From Protopterus annectens (taxonomy: Eukaryota; Chordata; Ceratodontiformes; Protopteridae), in contig NC_056737.1 of NCBI RefSeq assembly GCF_019279795.1, positions 1,196,393,146 to 1,196,457,145 of the forward strand: a stretch of 64,000 nt of DNA, in the 5' to 3' direction. Each line of letters opens with the position of its first letter. Positions within the stretch are counted from its first letter, which is position 1. Both the position numbers and the translations under genes were made by a program. Below, one piece after another: positions 8,911-19,499 of the stretch. The notes under the pieces are model-generated. The model was not told the origin of the DNA, searched no databases, and saw only the letters and a program-made list of their open reading frames with translations.

Positions 8911-11705
8911 TTAGTATACTGTGCCTCTGTCTAACAGTGACACAGAAGTGATACCCAGGGTAAACCTACGATCTCCCATCCACTCATCAAGATTCCTCTT
9001 GAAGAGAGTCAATGAGGGACTCTGCCTAACCTGGACTGGGATTTTATTCCAGAGTGAAGAGAGCCTCTGGGTTATGTATCTGTCCCTCCAGCATGTCCTA
9101 TTTATTTCAGTGCTGAGGTTCAAGTCTCTCGAGCGCGTAGCTCGATGGGATTTGGATTTTCTGTGGTGCAGCATTTCCATTAGTTCCGGGTTGGACATGG
9201 CTTTATACATCAAGCACAGATCGCCTCTGAGAAGGCAGTATGCCACTGAGTAGAGCTGGAGTTTCTTTAACCGGGCAGCATATGGCATCTGTTTGAGCCC
9301 TTTGATCCTCTTGGTGAGGTACTTTTGCGGTCTTTCCAGTTACTGCAGGTGTCTGGTAAGGTACATCCCAAAAGGGGCATTGTACTCAATTATGGGCCTG
9401 ATGAGGGATGAGTAAAGAGGCATGATGACCGCCCCAGATCTAGATGTGAATCCCTTCAAGATTAGGTGGGCTATATAAAATGTTTTTCTAACCACTTTGG
9501 CCACGTGGTTGTCAAATGAGAGATTGCTATCAACTTGGGTCTCCAGGTCCCTAATTACTTCTTCTGTACTTAATGCATTACCACCTATGTGGTAATTTGT
9601 GGGCACTTTGTTTTTGCCAAAGGGGATGACTATAAACTTTTTGGCGTTTAGCTTGAGGCCATGGCTCTGGCACTAGTTGTCTGTTTCTATGAGGCCCTTT
9701 TGGAAGATGCTTGTGTTGGCTGGAGAGTCAATTATGGCACCCAGTTTGCAGTCGTCTGTGAACTTGGTCAGCCACAGTCCTTCCGTGTTGGCCTGTACCT
9801 CCGAGAAATATATACCGAACAAGAGAGGTCCCAGGACTGAGCCTTGTGGGACGCCACTTGTAACTGGTTTGGAGTCTGACATGGCTCCAGCAATTCTAAC
9901 CATGTGGGTTCTGTCCTTGAGCCAGTTTGCAACCCATCTAGTGACATAGGGGGTTATATTTAAGCTGGTGAGCTTATCTATAATGACGAGTGGGATATTG
10001 TATTGAAGGCTTTTGCGAGGTCCAGGCAGGCTGTGTGGACCACCTTCCCCTCGCCAATGGCCTTGGTGACTGTTTCAAAGAAATTGACAAGGTTTAAGAG
10101 GCAGGATCTGCCCTTAACAAAGCCAAACTGGGTAGGATCCAGTGTCTGTAGGTCCCCAATATCTTTATTTATGAGGTCCATGATGATCCTTTCCATAGCT
10201 TTGCAGACCAAGCTAGTCAGGCTTATGGTGTGATAGTTTCCAGGATCCGTTGAGGCACCACCTTTGTGGAGAGGGACCACTGTTGCTGTACGCTACTCTT
10301 TGGGTACATATCCTGTAGTAAGGCTGAGATTGAACAGTAGTTTTATGTTTGGGTTTAGCTCTTCTTGGAGTTCATGTAGGATGCAGCACGGGACATCGTC
10401 TGGTCCCATTGATGCTGTGTTTTTTGCTTTGGAGAGGGCGTCTCTTACCTGAGCATCTGAGATGTCAGGGGGGCAGCACTCTGCTGGGATAGATATTTGC
10501 CCTTTGGTGGGGGGGGGAGTTTGCGCTGAACCTGTCAGCTAGGATGTTGGCAATGTCTGTGGGTTCGGTGTATTTTTTGTCATTTTGGACTAATTCTGAG
10601 CATATCTGGGAATTCCCACCCAGCTTCCTAACATAACTAAAGAAAGCCTTGTGATTATCCTTAGTGTTCTGTGCAATTTTTCTCTCGAAGCTGGCTTTAG
10701 ATGATTTTATGAGTGCCCATAGTTTTTTGCTAATACTGATCAGAGATGCCTTCCCTTTTTGGGATTTTGCTCTATCATGTAGTAACTTCCTCCTTCTATT
10801 GTATAGTTTGTTTATGGCTGGGGTCCGCCAGACAGGACGTCTGCCTTTGGAGGATTGGGTCTTGGTTTTATTTGGGATTGCATGATCCATGCATTCCTGA
10901 AGGTGTTCATAGAATGCGTTTATAAAGGATTTTGCAGTCTGGGCCATATTTTCCACAGGCCCAGGAGCTTTGAAGGATTCCACCTCGGTTTTGAGGAGTG
11001 TGAAATTTTCTTTAGAGAAGTTTTTCACTGTGGTTTTCTGGGCATGGGGTGGGGTCGGGATGTGAATATCCAGTGAGATTAGTGTATGGTCTGATCTTAC
11101 CAGTGAGGGATACACTTCTGGTCTGGAGCATAGAGTCCCCATGTTGGTGATGATCAGGTCCAGTATGTTTTCCCCTCTTGTTGGAGTGGTAACAAGTTGT
11201 TCCATAGCATTTGAGTTTATAAATTTTAGGAACTTTTGGGCTAGGGTTTTGGAGCTAGAGTAATGCTCCCAGTCTATGTTTGGGTATTTGATGTCACCCA
11301 ATATAATGGTGTTTGGAGAGACCTTCATATTTTCCAGTGTTCTCAGGAAGGCCGAGTGGGTTTCCTAGGTTTGGGAGGGTGGTCTCTAGCAGGCTATAAA
11401 CTGGAAGGCAGTTTTACCCACTGTTAGTTGCACATGGATAGTCTCTGATGCTTCATGCTGTGCCACCAACCTGGAGGTGTGGGTATCTTTGACTAATATT
11501 GATACTCCCCCTCCTTTTATGGTTCAGTCCGAGTTTTGGGGCCGAAAAGCATGGTATAAGGTATAACCTGGTACTGCTGGGGTGCTCTCGGGAGCCTTGA
11601 ACCAGGTTTCTGTTACTACACAAATATCAATGTTCTCCATGCTAAGGAGAGTTTTGAGTGCATGCATCTTGAGGTTTAGACTTCTGGTGTTGAGTAGCAT
11701 TACTC
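8911..11705 (-). pseudogene. CR1 ORF2: APE endonuclease and reverse transcriptase
   Basis: The endonuclease begins with LNTRSLNLKMHALK (~11,690), then MENIDICVVTETWFKAPE (~11,590-11,635, catalytic Glu of TETW), ILGDIKYPNIDW (~11,270-11,300) and the RSDH motif (~11,080). RT follows: ISLTSLVCKAMERII (~10,200), motif A CLDLAKAFNTI (~10,000), motif B GVPQGSVLGPLLFGIYFS (~9,830) and motif C FTDDCKLG (~9,755; most CR1 have FADD). The C-terminal CR1 region includes SLYSVAY-like and CWRDRY blocks. In-frame stops lie at 11,524-11,526 and 11,365-11,367 and near 9,672 and 9,339. Frameshifts lie near 10,510 (at a G run) and 9,980. This copy carries the TETWF segment once, the single-copy form of the 48-bp satellite. 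Confidence 0.85.
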
Positions 11706-11739
11706 TTAGTTTCTTATCCCTTGTGATACCTATGGAGAT

Positions 11740-12687
11740 GGGTTTGTCTTTTGAGCCTTGCCTAAAAAAGGCACTATGGGGGTAACAAGAGCCTTTGCCA
11801 ATATCCGAAAGCCCAGGGGTGACAGGTGCAAGCCATCCCTAGCGAAGCATGTCATCCCAGGTTGACAGGCATTGGATCCCCTTTGAATGACACCAATACT
11901 TAAGCCAATTGTTGAAATTGATCATCTTGTCTTCATATTGTGGCATCATTCTTGGTGAGGGTAAGACGCTACTCAAGGTCAGGGTCATACCGGCCTGGGC
12001 TACATGCTCAGAGAGCTCCTCTATGTCTCTTTTCCTGTAGTCCAGGGAGGTACATCTCAGGTGATTCACACCAGCATGGACAATGACTGAGTAATATTTG
12101 TACTTACCTTGGAGTGACCTGAGTGCTTGTGTTATGTGGCAGATCCTAGCACCCAACAGGCAGCTCACCGTGACCTTCTCCTTGTTCAGCCTGGTGAGCG
12201 GGACGTCAGTGTGCCTGACGATAGAGTCACCTATTACAAGTGTATCAGGTGTGTTGTTTAGCCTTAAGGGCTGTGACTGTTCGGCACACTGGCTTTGTGA
12301 GCTATGTGTTGCACGTGTTTTGTTTTGTGGTAGCGGTTGTTTGGGTGTCTGCTTTGGAGGTCTCTGCTGCTTAGGCAGATTTTTATTTAGAGCCTCCGAG
12401 TATGTTTTTGTGTGTTTATGTGTTCGGTTTGGTGTCGTGGTAGGTCTATGTGAGACTGGAATTGTAGTGAGTGTGGTTTCCTTCTCCTCCTGACTGGTTA
12501 CACCAGTACTGAGTTGAGAGAGTTTAGCCTCCAGTTTGGCTATATGGTTGCATCTCTCACATGTGTTGGAATTTGTTGGGAGGAGGAGAGGGTTGTTTGT
12601 GTACATGAGGCAGTTGTAACATTGCCTGAAGATTCCCAGATTCACCAGCTGGACCAGAGAGGAGATTGACAACTGACCTTTGGACAT
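11740..12687 (-). pseudogene. CR1 ORF1: zinc finger, coiled coil, SGNH esterase
   Basis: The start at 12,687 (MSKGQLSISSLVQLVNLG) is the first Met before a Cys pattern CYNC...CERC (res 20-45), a PHD-like zinc finger found in CR1 ORF1. A short Leu/Glu-rich coil follows (IAKLEAKLSQL), then a basic, Gln/Pro/Thr-rich linker. The second half is an SGNH/GDSL-type esterase: LVIGDSIVRHTDV has the catalytic Ser of GDS, VIVHAGVNHLR is the GxN block, and NGLHLS downstream carries the catalytic His. ORF1 proteins bind RNA; the esterase is thought to help at membranes. A frameshift near 11,845 separates the esterase end (CFARDGLHLS, in another frame) from the rest. Confidence 0.8.
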
Positions 12688-12689
12688 GT

Positions 12690-13743
12690 TAGAATAGTAT
12701 TGGGAATTCCTTTATAACTGAAAAAAGGGCCAGTGGGGACCAAGGTACTCAAGAGGAGTTTGTGAGGGTGTAGTGATTTTAATTTTTTAGTGCTGACTTA
12801 TATAATTGCTTTAGTGAGGAAGTGCCAGGTAACTTAAATGCAATGTGTTACAGGTAACTTAAATGCACAAATGACAAACAGTAACTTTCTTTCAAGTAAA
12901 ACAAGGAAATAAGTACAGTAAGCAATGCAGATATCACTAGGGATCCACAGAAGCACTGAAAAGCCACGTTTTAGGTGGAATTAGCGTTTCAGGGAAATAA
13001 CAAGCAAACAAACAACAAGCATACAAACAAAGCTAGATTTAGCAGGCCTGGATCTAGTCTATGCTACAGCAAACAAGGTGTACCAATTTCAGTAAGAAAC
13101 AGTTCAAATATGCAGGCACTATAAGCCTTTAACCAGAAATTCCCAGCTCAGAAGGGCAGAGTCCAGCCTCTCCTCCCACAAGAGTGCAGATCACGAACCT
13201 TCTTAATGTAAAATAACTAGCCTGAAGCCCAAGTGCTTAAACCAGAACTAATACACTTTTAGAATAACAGACACTGAGCACTCAATCAGCAGTTCCCAAC
13301 TTAGAAGGATATAAGCTACCTGTCCTGCCAACACAGTGCAGGCCACAAACCTTCCTAATGTAAAACAACTAGTCTGAAGCCCAAGTGCTTAAACTAAAAG
13401 GCTTAGAATGAGTTACACCAAGTAGTAATAAATACAATTGAGTACTTTTAAGATGACGCAAAAGCAAAATAAAGTAGGAAGAAACACAAATATAGTAAAA
13501 GCAGATACATTTTTTTTTTGAGTGAGCAAATGAGATGGGCCCAGGAGTTACAGGACAGAAACAAGTGCAAATGCAGGCCTTCAAATTAAAAAGATGAGAG
13601 AGATAGAAGACCGCCCAAATGGCCAATAACTACACATTCTGGGCCAGAACCACTCCCTATGTGGTAGACAGGTTACCTAATGCTTACCACTCCCACTGAT
13701 AAGCTAGAAGGCTTCCCTCCAACACAGAAAGGCTTGGGGGGGG
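12690..13743 (-). promoter_or_regulatory. CR1 5' UTR with ~152-bp tandem duplication
   Basis: Two head-to-tail copies at about 13,090-13,245 and 13,245-13,396 share TAATGTAAAAYAACTAG and GAAGCCCAAGTGCTTAAAC at an offset of 152 bases. LINE 5' UTRs often carry promoter monomers in tandem. The 5' UTR of the second CR1 copy (32.4-33.3 kb) has related sequence, also duplicated. The outer limit at 13,743 is set by the return of satellite sequence. Confidence 0.6.
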
Positions 13744-16700
13744 GCTCAGAAGTAACTGCATAGATATCTGCACTCAACATGGCTTTAAACCATGTCTCAG
13801 TAACTGCACAGATATCTGCATTCTCCATGGCTTTAAACCATGTCTCAGTAACTGCACAGATATCTGCATTCTCCATGGCTTTAAACCATGTCTCAGTAAC
13901 TGCACAGATATCTGCATTCTCCATGGCTTTAAACCATGTCTCAGTAACTGCACAGATATCTGCATTCTCCATGGCTTTAAACCATGTCTCAGTAACTGCA
14001 CAGATATCTGCATTCTCCATGGCTTTAAACCATGTCTCAGTAACTGCACAGATATCTGCATTCTCCATGGCTTTAAACCATGTCTCAGTAACTGCACAGA
14101 TATCTGCATTCTCCATGGCTTTAAACCATGTCTCAGTAACTGCACAGATATCTGCATTCTCCATGGCTTTAAACCATGTCTCAGTAACTGCACAGATATC
14201 TGCATTCTCCATGGCTTTAAACCATGTCTCAGTAACTGCACAGATATCTGCATTCTCCATGGCTTTAAACCATGTCTCAGTAACTGCACAGATATCTGCA
14301 TTCTCCATGGCTTTAAACCATGTCTCAGTAACTGCACAGATATCTGCATTCTCAATGGCTTTAAACCATGTCTCAGTAACTGCACAGATATCTGCATTCT
14401 CCATGGCTTTAAACCATGTCTCAGTAACTGCACAGATATCTGCATTCTCCATGGCTTTAAACCATGTCTCAGTAACTGCACAGATATCTGCATTCTCCAT
14501 GGCTTTAAACCATGTCTCAGTAACTGCACAGATATCTGCATTCTCAATGGCTTTAAACCATGTCTCAGTAACTGCACAGATATCTGCATTCTCCATGGCT
14601 TTAAACCATGTCTCAGTAACTGCACAGATATCTGCATTCTCCATGGCTTTAAACCATGTCTCAGTAACTGCACAGATATCTGCATTCTCCATGGCTTTAA
14701 ACCATGTCTCAGTAACTGCACAGATATCTGCATTCTCCATGGCTTTAAACCATGTCTCAGTAACTGCACAGATATCTGCATTCTCCATGGCTTTAAACCA
14801 TGTCTCAGTAACTGCACAGATATCTGCATTCTCCATGGCTTTAAACCATGTCTCAGTAACTGCACAGATATCTGCATTCTCCATGGCTTTAAACCATGTC
14901 TCAGTAACTGCACAGATATCTGCATTCTCCATGGCTTTAAACCATGTCTCAGTAACTGCACAGATATCTGCATTCTCCATGGCTTTAAACCATGTCTCAG
15001 TAACTGCACAGATATCTGCATTCTCCATGGCTTTAAACCATGTCTCAGTAACTGCACAGATATCTGCATTCTCCATGGCTTTAAACCATGTCTCAGTAAC
15101 TGCACAGATATCTGCATTCTCAATGGCTTTAAACCATGTCTCAGTAACTGCACAGATATCTGCATTCTCCATGGCTTTAAACCATGTCTCAGTAACTGCA
15201 CAGATATCTGCATTCTCCATGGCTTTAAACCATGTCTCAGTAACTGCACAGATATCTGCATTCTCCATGGCTTTAAACCATGTCTCAGTAACTGCACAGA
15301 TATCTGCATTCTCCATGGCTTTAAACCATGTCTCAGTAACTGCACAGATATCTGCATTCTCCATGGCTTTAAACCATGTCTCAGTAACTGCACAGATATC
15401 TGCATTCTCCATGGCTTTAAACCATGTCTCAGTAACTGCACAGATATCTGCATTCTCCATGGCTTTAAACCATGTCTCAGTAACTGCACAGATATCTGCA
15501 TTCTCCATGGCTTTAAACCATGTCTCAGTAACTGCACAGATATCTGCATTCTCCATGGCTTTAAACCATGTCTCAGTAACTGCACAGATATCTGCATTCT
15601 CCATGGCTTTAAACCATGTCTCAGTAACTGCACAGATATCTGCATTCTCCATGGCTTTAAACCATGTCTCAGTAACTGCACAGATATCTGCATTCTCCAT
15701 GGCTTTAAACCATGTCTCAGTAACTGCACAGATATCTGCATTCTCCATGGCTTTAAACCATGTCTCAGTAACTGCACAGATATCTGCATTCTCCATGGCT
15801 TTAAACCATGTCTCAGTAACTGCACAGATATCTGCATTCTCCATGGCTTTAAACCATGTCTCAGTAACTGCACAGATATCTGCATTCTCCATGGCTTTAA
15901 ACCATGTCTCAGTAACTGCACAGATATCTGCATTCTCCATGGCTTTAAACCATGTCTCAGTAACTGCACAGATATCTGCATTCTCCATGGCTTTAAACCA
16001 TGTCTCAGTAACTGCACAGATATCTGCATTCTCCATGGCTTTAAACCATGTCTCAGTAACTGCACAGATATCTGCATTCTCCATGGCTTTAAACCATGTC
16101 TCAGTAACTGCACAGATATCTGCATTCTCCATGGCTTTAAACCATGTCTCAGTAACTGCACAGATATCTGCATTCTCCATGGCTTTAAACCATGTCTCAG
16201 TAACTGCACAGATATCTGCATTCTCCATGGCTTTAAACCATGTCTCAGTAACTGCACAGATATCTGCATTCTCCATGGCTTTAAACCATGTCTCAGTAAC
16301 TGCACAGATATCTGCATTCTCCATGGCTTTAAACCATGTCTCAGTAACTGCACAGATATCTGCATTCTCCATGGCTTTAAACCATGTCTCAGTAACTGCA
16401 CAGATATCTGCATTCTCCATGGCTTTAAACCATGTCTCAGTAACTGCACAGATATCTGCATTCTCCATGGCTTTAAACCATGTCTCAGTAACTGCACAGA
16501 TATCTGCATTCTCCATGGCTTTAAACCATGTCTCAGTAACTGCACAGATATCTGCATTCTCCATGGCTTTAAACCATGTCTCAGTAACTGCACAGATATC
16601 TGCATTCTCCATGGCTTTAAACCATGTCTCAGTAACTGCACAGATATCTGCATTCTCCATGGCTTTAAACCATGTCTCAGTAACTGCACAGATATCTGCA

Positions 16701-17113
16701 TTCTCCATGGCTTTAAACCATGTCTCAGTAACTGCACAGATATCTGCATTCTCCATGGCTTTAAACCATGTCTCAGTAACTGCACAGATATCTGCATTCT
16801 CCATGGCTTTAAACCATGTCTCAGTAACTGCACAGATATCTGCATTCTCCATGGCTTTAAACCATGTCTCAGTAACTGCACAGATATCTGCATTCTCCAT
16901 GGCTTTAAACCATGTCTCAGTAACTGCACAGATATCTGCATTCTCCATGGCTTTAAACCATGTCTCAGTAACTGCACAGATATCTGCATTATCAATGGAT
17001 TTAAACCATGTCTCAGTAACTGCACAGATATCTGCATTCTCAATGGCTTTAAACCATGTCTCAGTAACTGCACCGATATCTGCATTTCCCATTGCTTTAA
17101 ACCATGTCTCAGT
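13744..17113. repeat. 48-bp minisatellite block A2 (~70 copies, very homogeneous)
   Basis: About 70 units of exactly 48 bp. Most of the interior is identical unit to unit. The rare variant CTCAATGG appears at 14,353, 14,545 and 15,121, spaced by 192 and 576 bases (4 and 12 units). Both ends hold divergent units. The homogeneous core marks recent expansion or conversion. Long open frames on both strands here follow from 48 being a multiple of three with no stop in the unit; they are not evidence of a gene. Confidence 0.97.
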
Positions 17114-17630
17114 GGGCCTGTATTAGAACATCGAAGTTTCACACCTTCTATTGTTCTAATATCGACCTCTGAAAAGAGCGAAGCTGCAGAACAAAGAATT
17201 TCTTCCTAGGGAAGGAATTTGGTTGGCCAATCCTGTGGCTTCACTAGGTTCAGCACTATGGTGGAAAGTTACGGGTCAGGATCAGGTAAGTGTGTGATGT
17301 GAGGGTTAGGGCGGGGTAGGTGAATTAGGGTCATTGCGCGGGTGAGGTGAGTGTGCGATAGTGATGGACCTTAGGCTAGGGTTTGGGTTAAGGGAAGTTG
17401 ATAGCTAGTGGTGTGTGTACAGTTTAGTGTAGGGTTAGATGCAGAATTTAAGGTGTATGTGTTTGGATTGCTGTTTGTTTGGTGTGTTTGTGTTGTGTGT
17501 CGGAACAGCGAATTTTTTCCCAGGGAAATAATTTGCTGTTCTGCATGTTCGATGTTGTCAACGGTCACTGAATTGGTGTCGATATTAGAACATTCTATAT
17601 TTTAAAAAGATGATGTTCTAATATAGACCG
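17114..17630. mobile_element. Spacer element S1: 517-bp TIR DNA element with 8-bp duplication
   Basis: This sits inside a 48-bp monomer between two copies of GTCTCAGT (17,106-17,113 and 17,631-17,638). The ends are inverted repeats: GGGCCTGTATTAGAACATC on the left and GATGTTCTAATATAGACCG on the right. The inverted homology extends imperfectly to about 120 bases on each side, including the AGAACA...CCTAGGGAA and GGGAAATAATTTGCTGTTCT parts. The middle (~280 bp) is G-rich. It has no coding capacity. An 8-bp target duplication fits the hAT, P or Merlin superfamilies; the ends do not decide among them. Confidence 0.75.
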
Positions 17631-18982
17631 GTCTCAGTAACTGCACAGATATATGCATCCTCCATGGCTTTAAACCATGTCTCAGTAACTGCACCGATAT
17701 CTGCATTCTCCATGGCTTCAAACCATGTGTCAGTAACTGCACAGATATCTGCATTCTCCATGGCTTTAAACCATGTCTCACTAACTGCACAGATATCTGC
17801 ATTCACCATGGCTTTAAAGTTAGTATCAGTAACTGCACAGATATCTGCATTCACCATGGTTTTAAACCATGTCTCAGTAACTGCACAGATATCTGCATTC
17901 TCCATGGCTTTAAACCATGTCTCAGTAACTGCACAGATATCTGCATTCTCCATGGCTTTAAACCATGTCTCAGTAACTGCACAGATATCTGCATTCTCCA
18001 TGGCTTTAAACCATGTCTCAGTAACTGCACAGATATCTGCATTCTCCATGGCTTTAAACCATGTCTCAGTAACTGCACAGATATCTGCATTCTCCATGGC
18101 TTTAAACCATGTCTCAGTAACTGCACAGATATCTGCATTCTCCATGGCTTTAAACCATGTCTCAGTAACTGCACAGATATCTGCATTCTCCATGGCTTTA
18201 AACCATGTCTCAGTAACTGCACAGATATCTGCATTCTCCATGGCTTTAAACCATGTCTCAGTAACTGCACAGATATCTGCATTCTCCGTGGCTTTACACC
18301 ATGTTTCAGTAACTGCACAGATATCTGCATTCTCCATGGCTTTAAACCATGTCTCAGTAACTGCACAGATATCTGCATTCTCCATGGCTTTAAACCATGT
18401 CTCAGTAACTGCACAGATATCTGCATTCTCCATGGCTTTAAACCATGTCTCAGTAACTGCACAGATATCTGCATTCTCCATGGCTTTAAACCATGTCTCA
18501 GTAACTGCACAGATATCTGCATTCTCCATGGCTTTAAACCATGTCTCAGTAACTGCACAGATATCTGCATTCTCCATGGCTTTAAACCATGCCTGTGTAA
18601 TTGCACAGATATCTGCATTCTCAATGGCTTCAAACCATGTCTCAGTAACTGCACAGATATCTGCATTTTCCATGGCTTTAAACCATGTCTCAGTAACTAC
18701 ACAGATATCTGCTTTCTCCATGGCTTTAAACCTTGTCTCAGTAACTGCACAGATATCTGTATTCTCCATGCTTTTAAACCATGTCTCAGTAACTGCACAG
18801 ATATCTGCATTCTCCATGGCTTTAAACCATGTCTCAGTAACTGCACAGATATCTGCATTATCAATGGATTTAAACCATGTCTCAGTAACTGCACAGATAT
18901 CTGCATTCTCAATGGCTTTAAACCATGTCTCAGTAACTGCACCGATATCTGCATTTCCCATTGCTTTAAACCATGTCTCAGT
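17631..18982. repeat. 48-bp minisatellite block A3 (~28 copies)
   Basis: Divergent units lie at both ends, with a more uniform middle (about 17,880-18,590). The first units (AGATATATG variant, then AAAGTTAGT variants) and the last unit (CACCGATATCTGCATTTCCC) match those flanking other spacer copies. That shows spacer and flanking monomers were duplicated together. Confidence 0.95.
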
Positions 18983-19499
18983 GGGCCTGTATTAGAACAT
19001 CGAAGTTTCACACCTTCTATTGTTCTTATATCGACCTCTGAAAAGAGCGAAGCTGCAGAACAAAGAATTTCTTCCTAGGGAAGGAATTTGGTTGGCCAAT
19101 CCTGTGGCTTCACTAGGTTCAGCACTATGGTGGAAAGTTACGGGTCAGGATCAGGTAAGTGTGTGATGTGAGGGTTAGGGCAGGGTAGGTGAATTAGGGT
19201 CATTGTGTGGGTGAGGTGAGTGTGCGATAATGATGGACCTTAGACTAGGGTTTGGGTTAAGGGAAGTTGATAGCTAGTGGTGTGTGTACAGTTTAGTGTA
19301 GGGTTAGATGCAGAATTTAAGGTGTATGTGTTTGGATTGCTGTTTGTTTGGTGTGTTTGTGTTGTGTGTCGGAACAGCGAATTATTTCCCAGGGAAATAA
19401 TTTGCTGTTCTGCATGTTCGATGTTGTCAGCGTTCGCTGAATTGGGGTCGATATTAGAACATTCTACATTTTAAAAAGTTGATGTTCTAATATAGACCG
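18983..19499. mobile_element. Spacer element S2 (517 bp)
   Basis: Nearly identical to S1 and the same length, in the same place in the monomer, between GTCTCAGT copies (18,975-18,982 and 19,500-19,507). The internal palindrome around the sequence CAGCGAATTATTTCCC (19,371-19,412) pairs almost perfectly over 19 bases. The identity to S1 and to its flanks points to a recent segmental copy. Confidence 0.8.

Larger units (their letters stand above)
8786..13743 (-). mobile_element. CR1 LINE copy 1, near full length, inserted in the satellite
   Basis: On the minus strand the order is a 5' UTR (13,743-12,690) with a tandem duplication, ORF1 (12,687-~11,740), ORF2 with APE endonuclease and RT (~11,705-8,911), and a 3' UTR ending in three TATGAACC repeats (8,814-8,786). 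The 8-base 3' repeat tail, the ORF1 esterase domain and the ORF2 order are those of the CR1 clade. Both sides are satellite: A1 stops at AAAGTTAGT and A2 resumes with CTCAGAAGTAACTG, so this is an insertion into the array. Several stops and frameshifts show it is dead but not very old. Confidence 0.9.

Noticed and set aside
9677-10885. Plus-strand frames across CR1 copy 1
   Set aside because: Shadows of the minus-strand RT and endonuclease.
13673-17142. Giant open reading frames of over 1,100 residues on both strands
   Set aside because: They are a by-product of the 48-bp tandem unit, which has no stop in several frames. No start context, codon bias or non-repeat domain supports a gene. The same holds for frames at 7.3-8.8, 17.6-22.8 and 23.2-28.3 kb.
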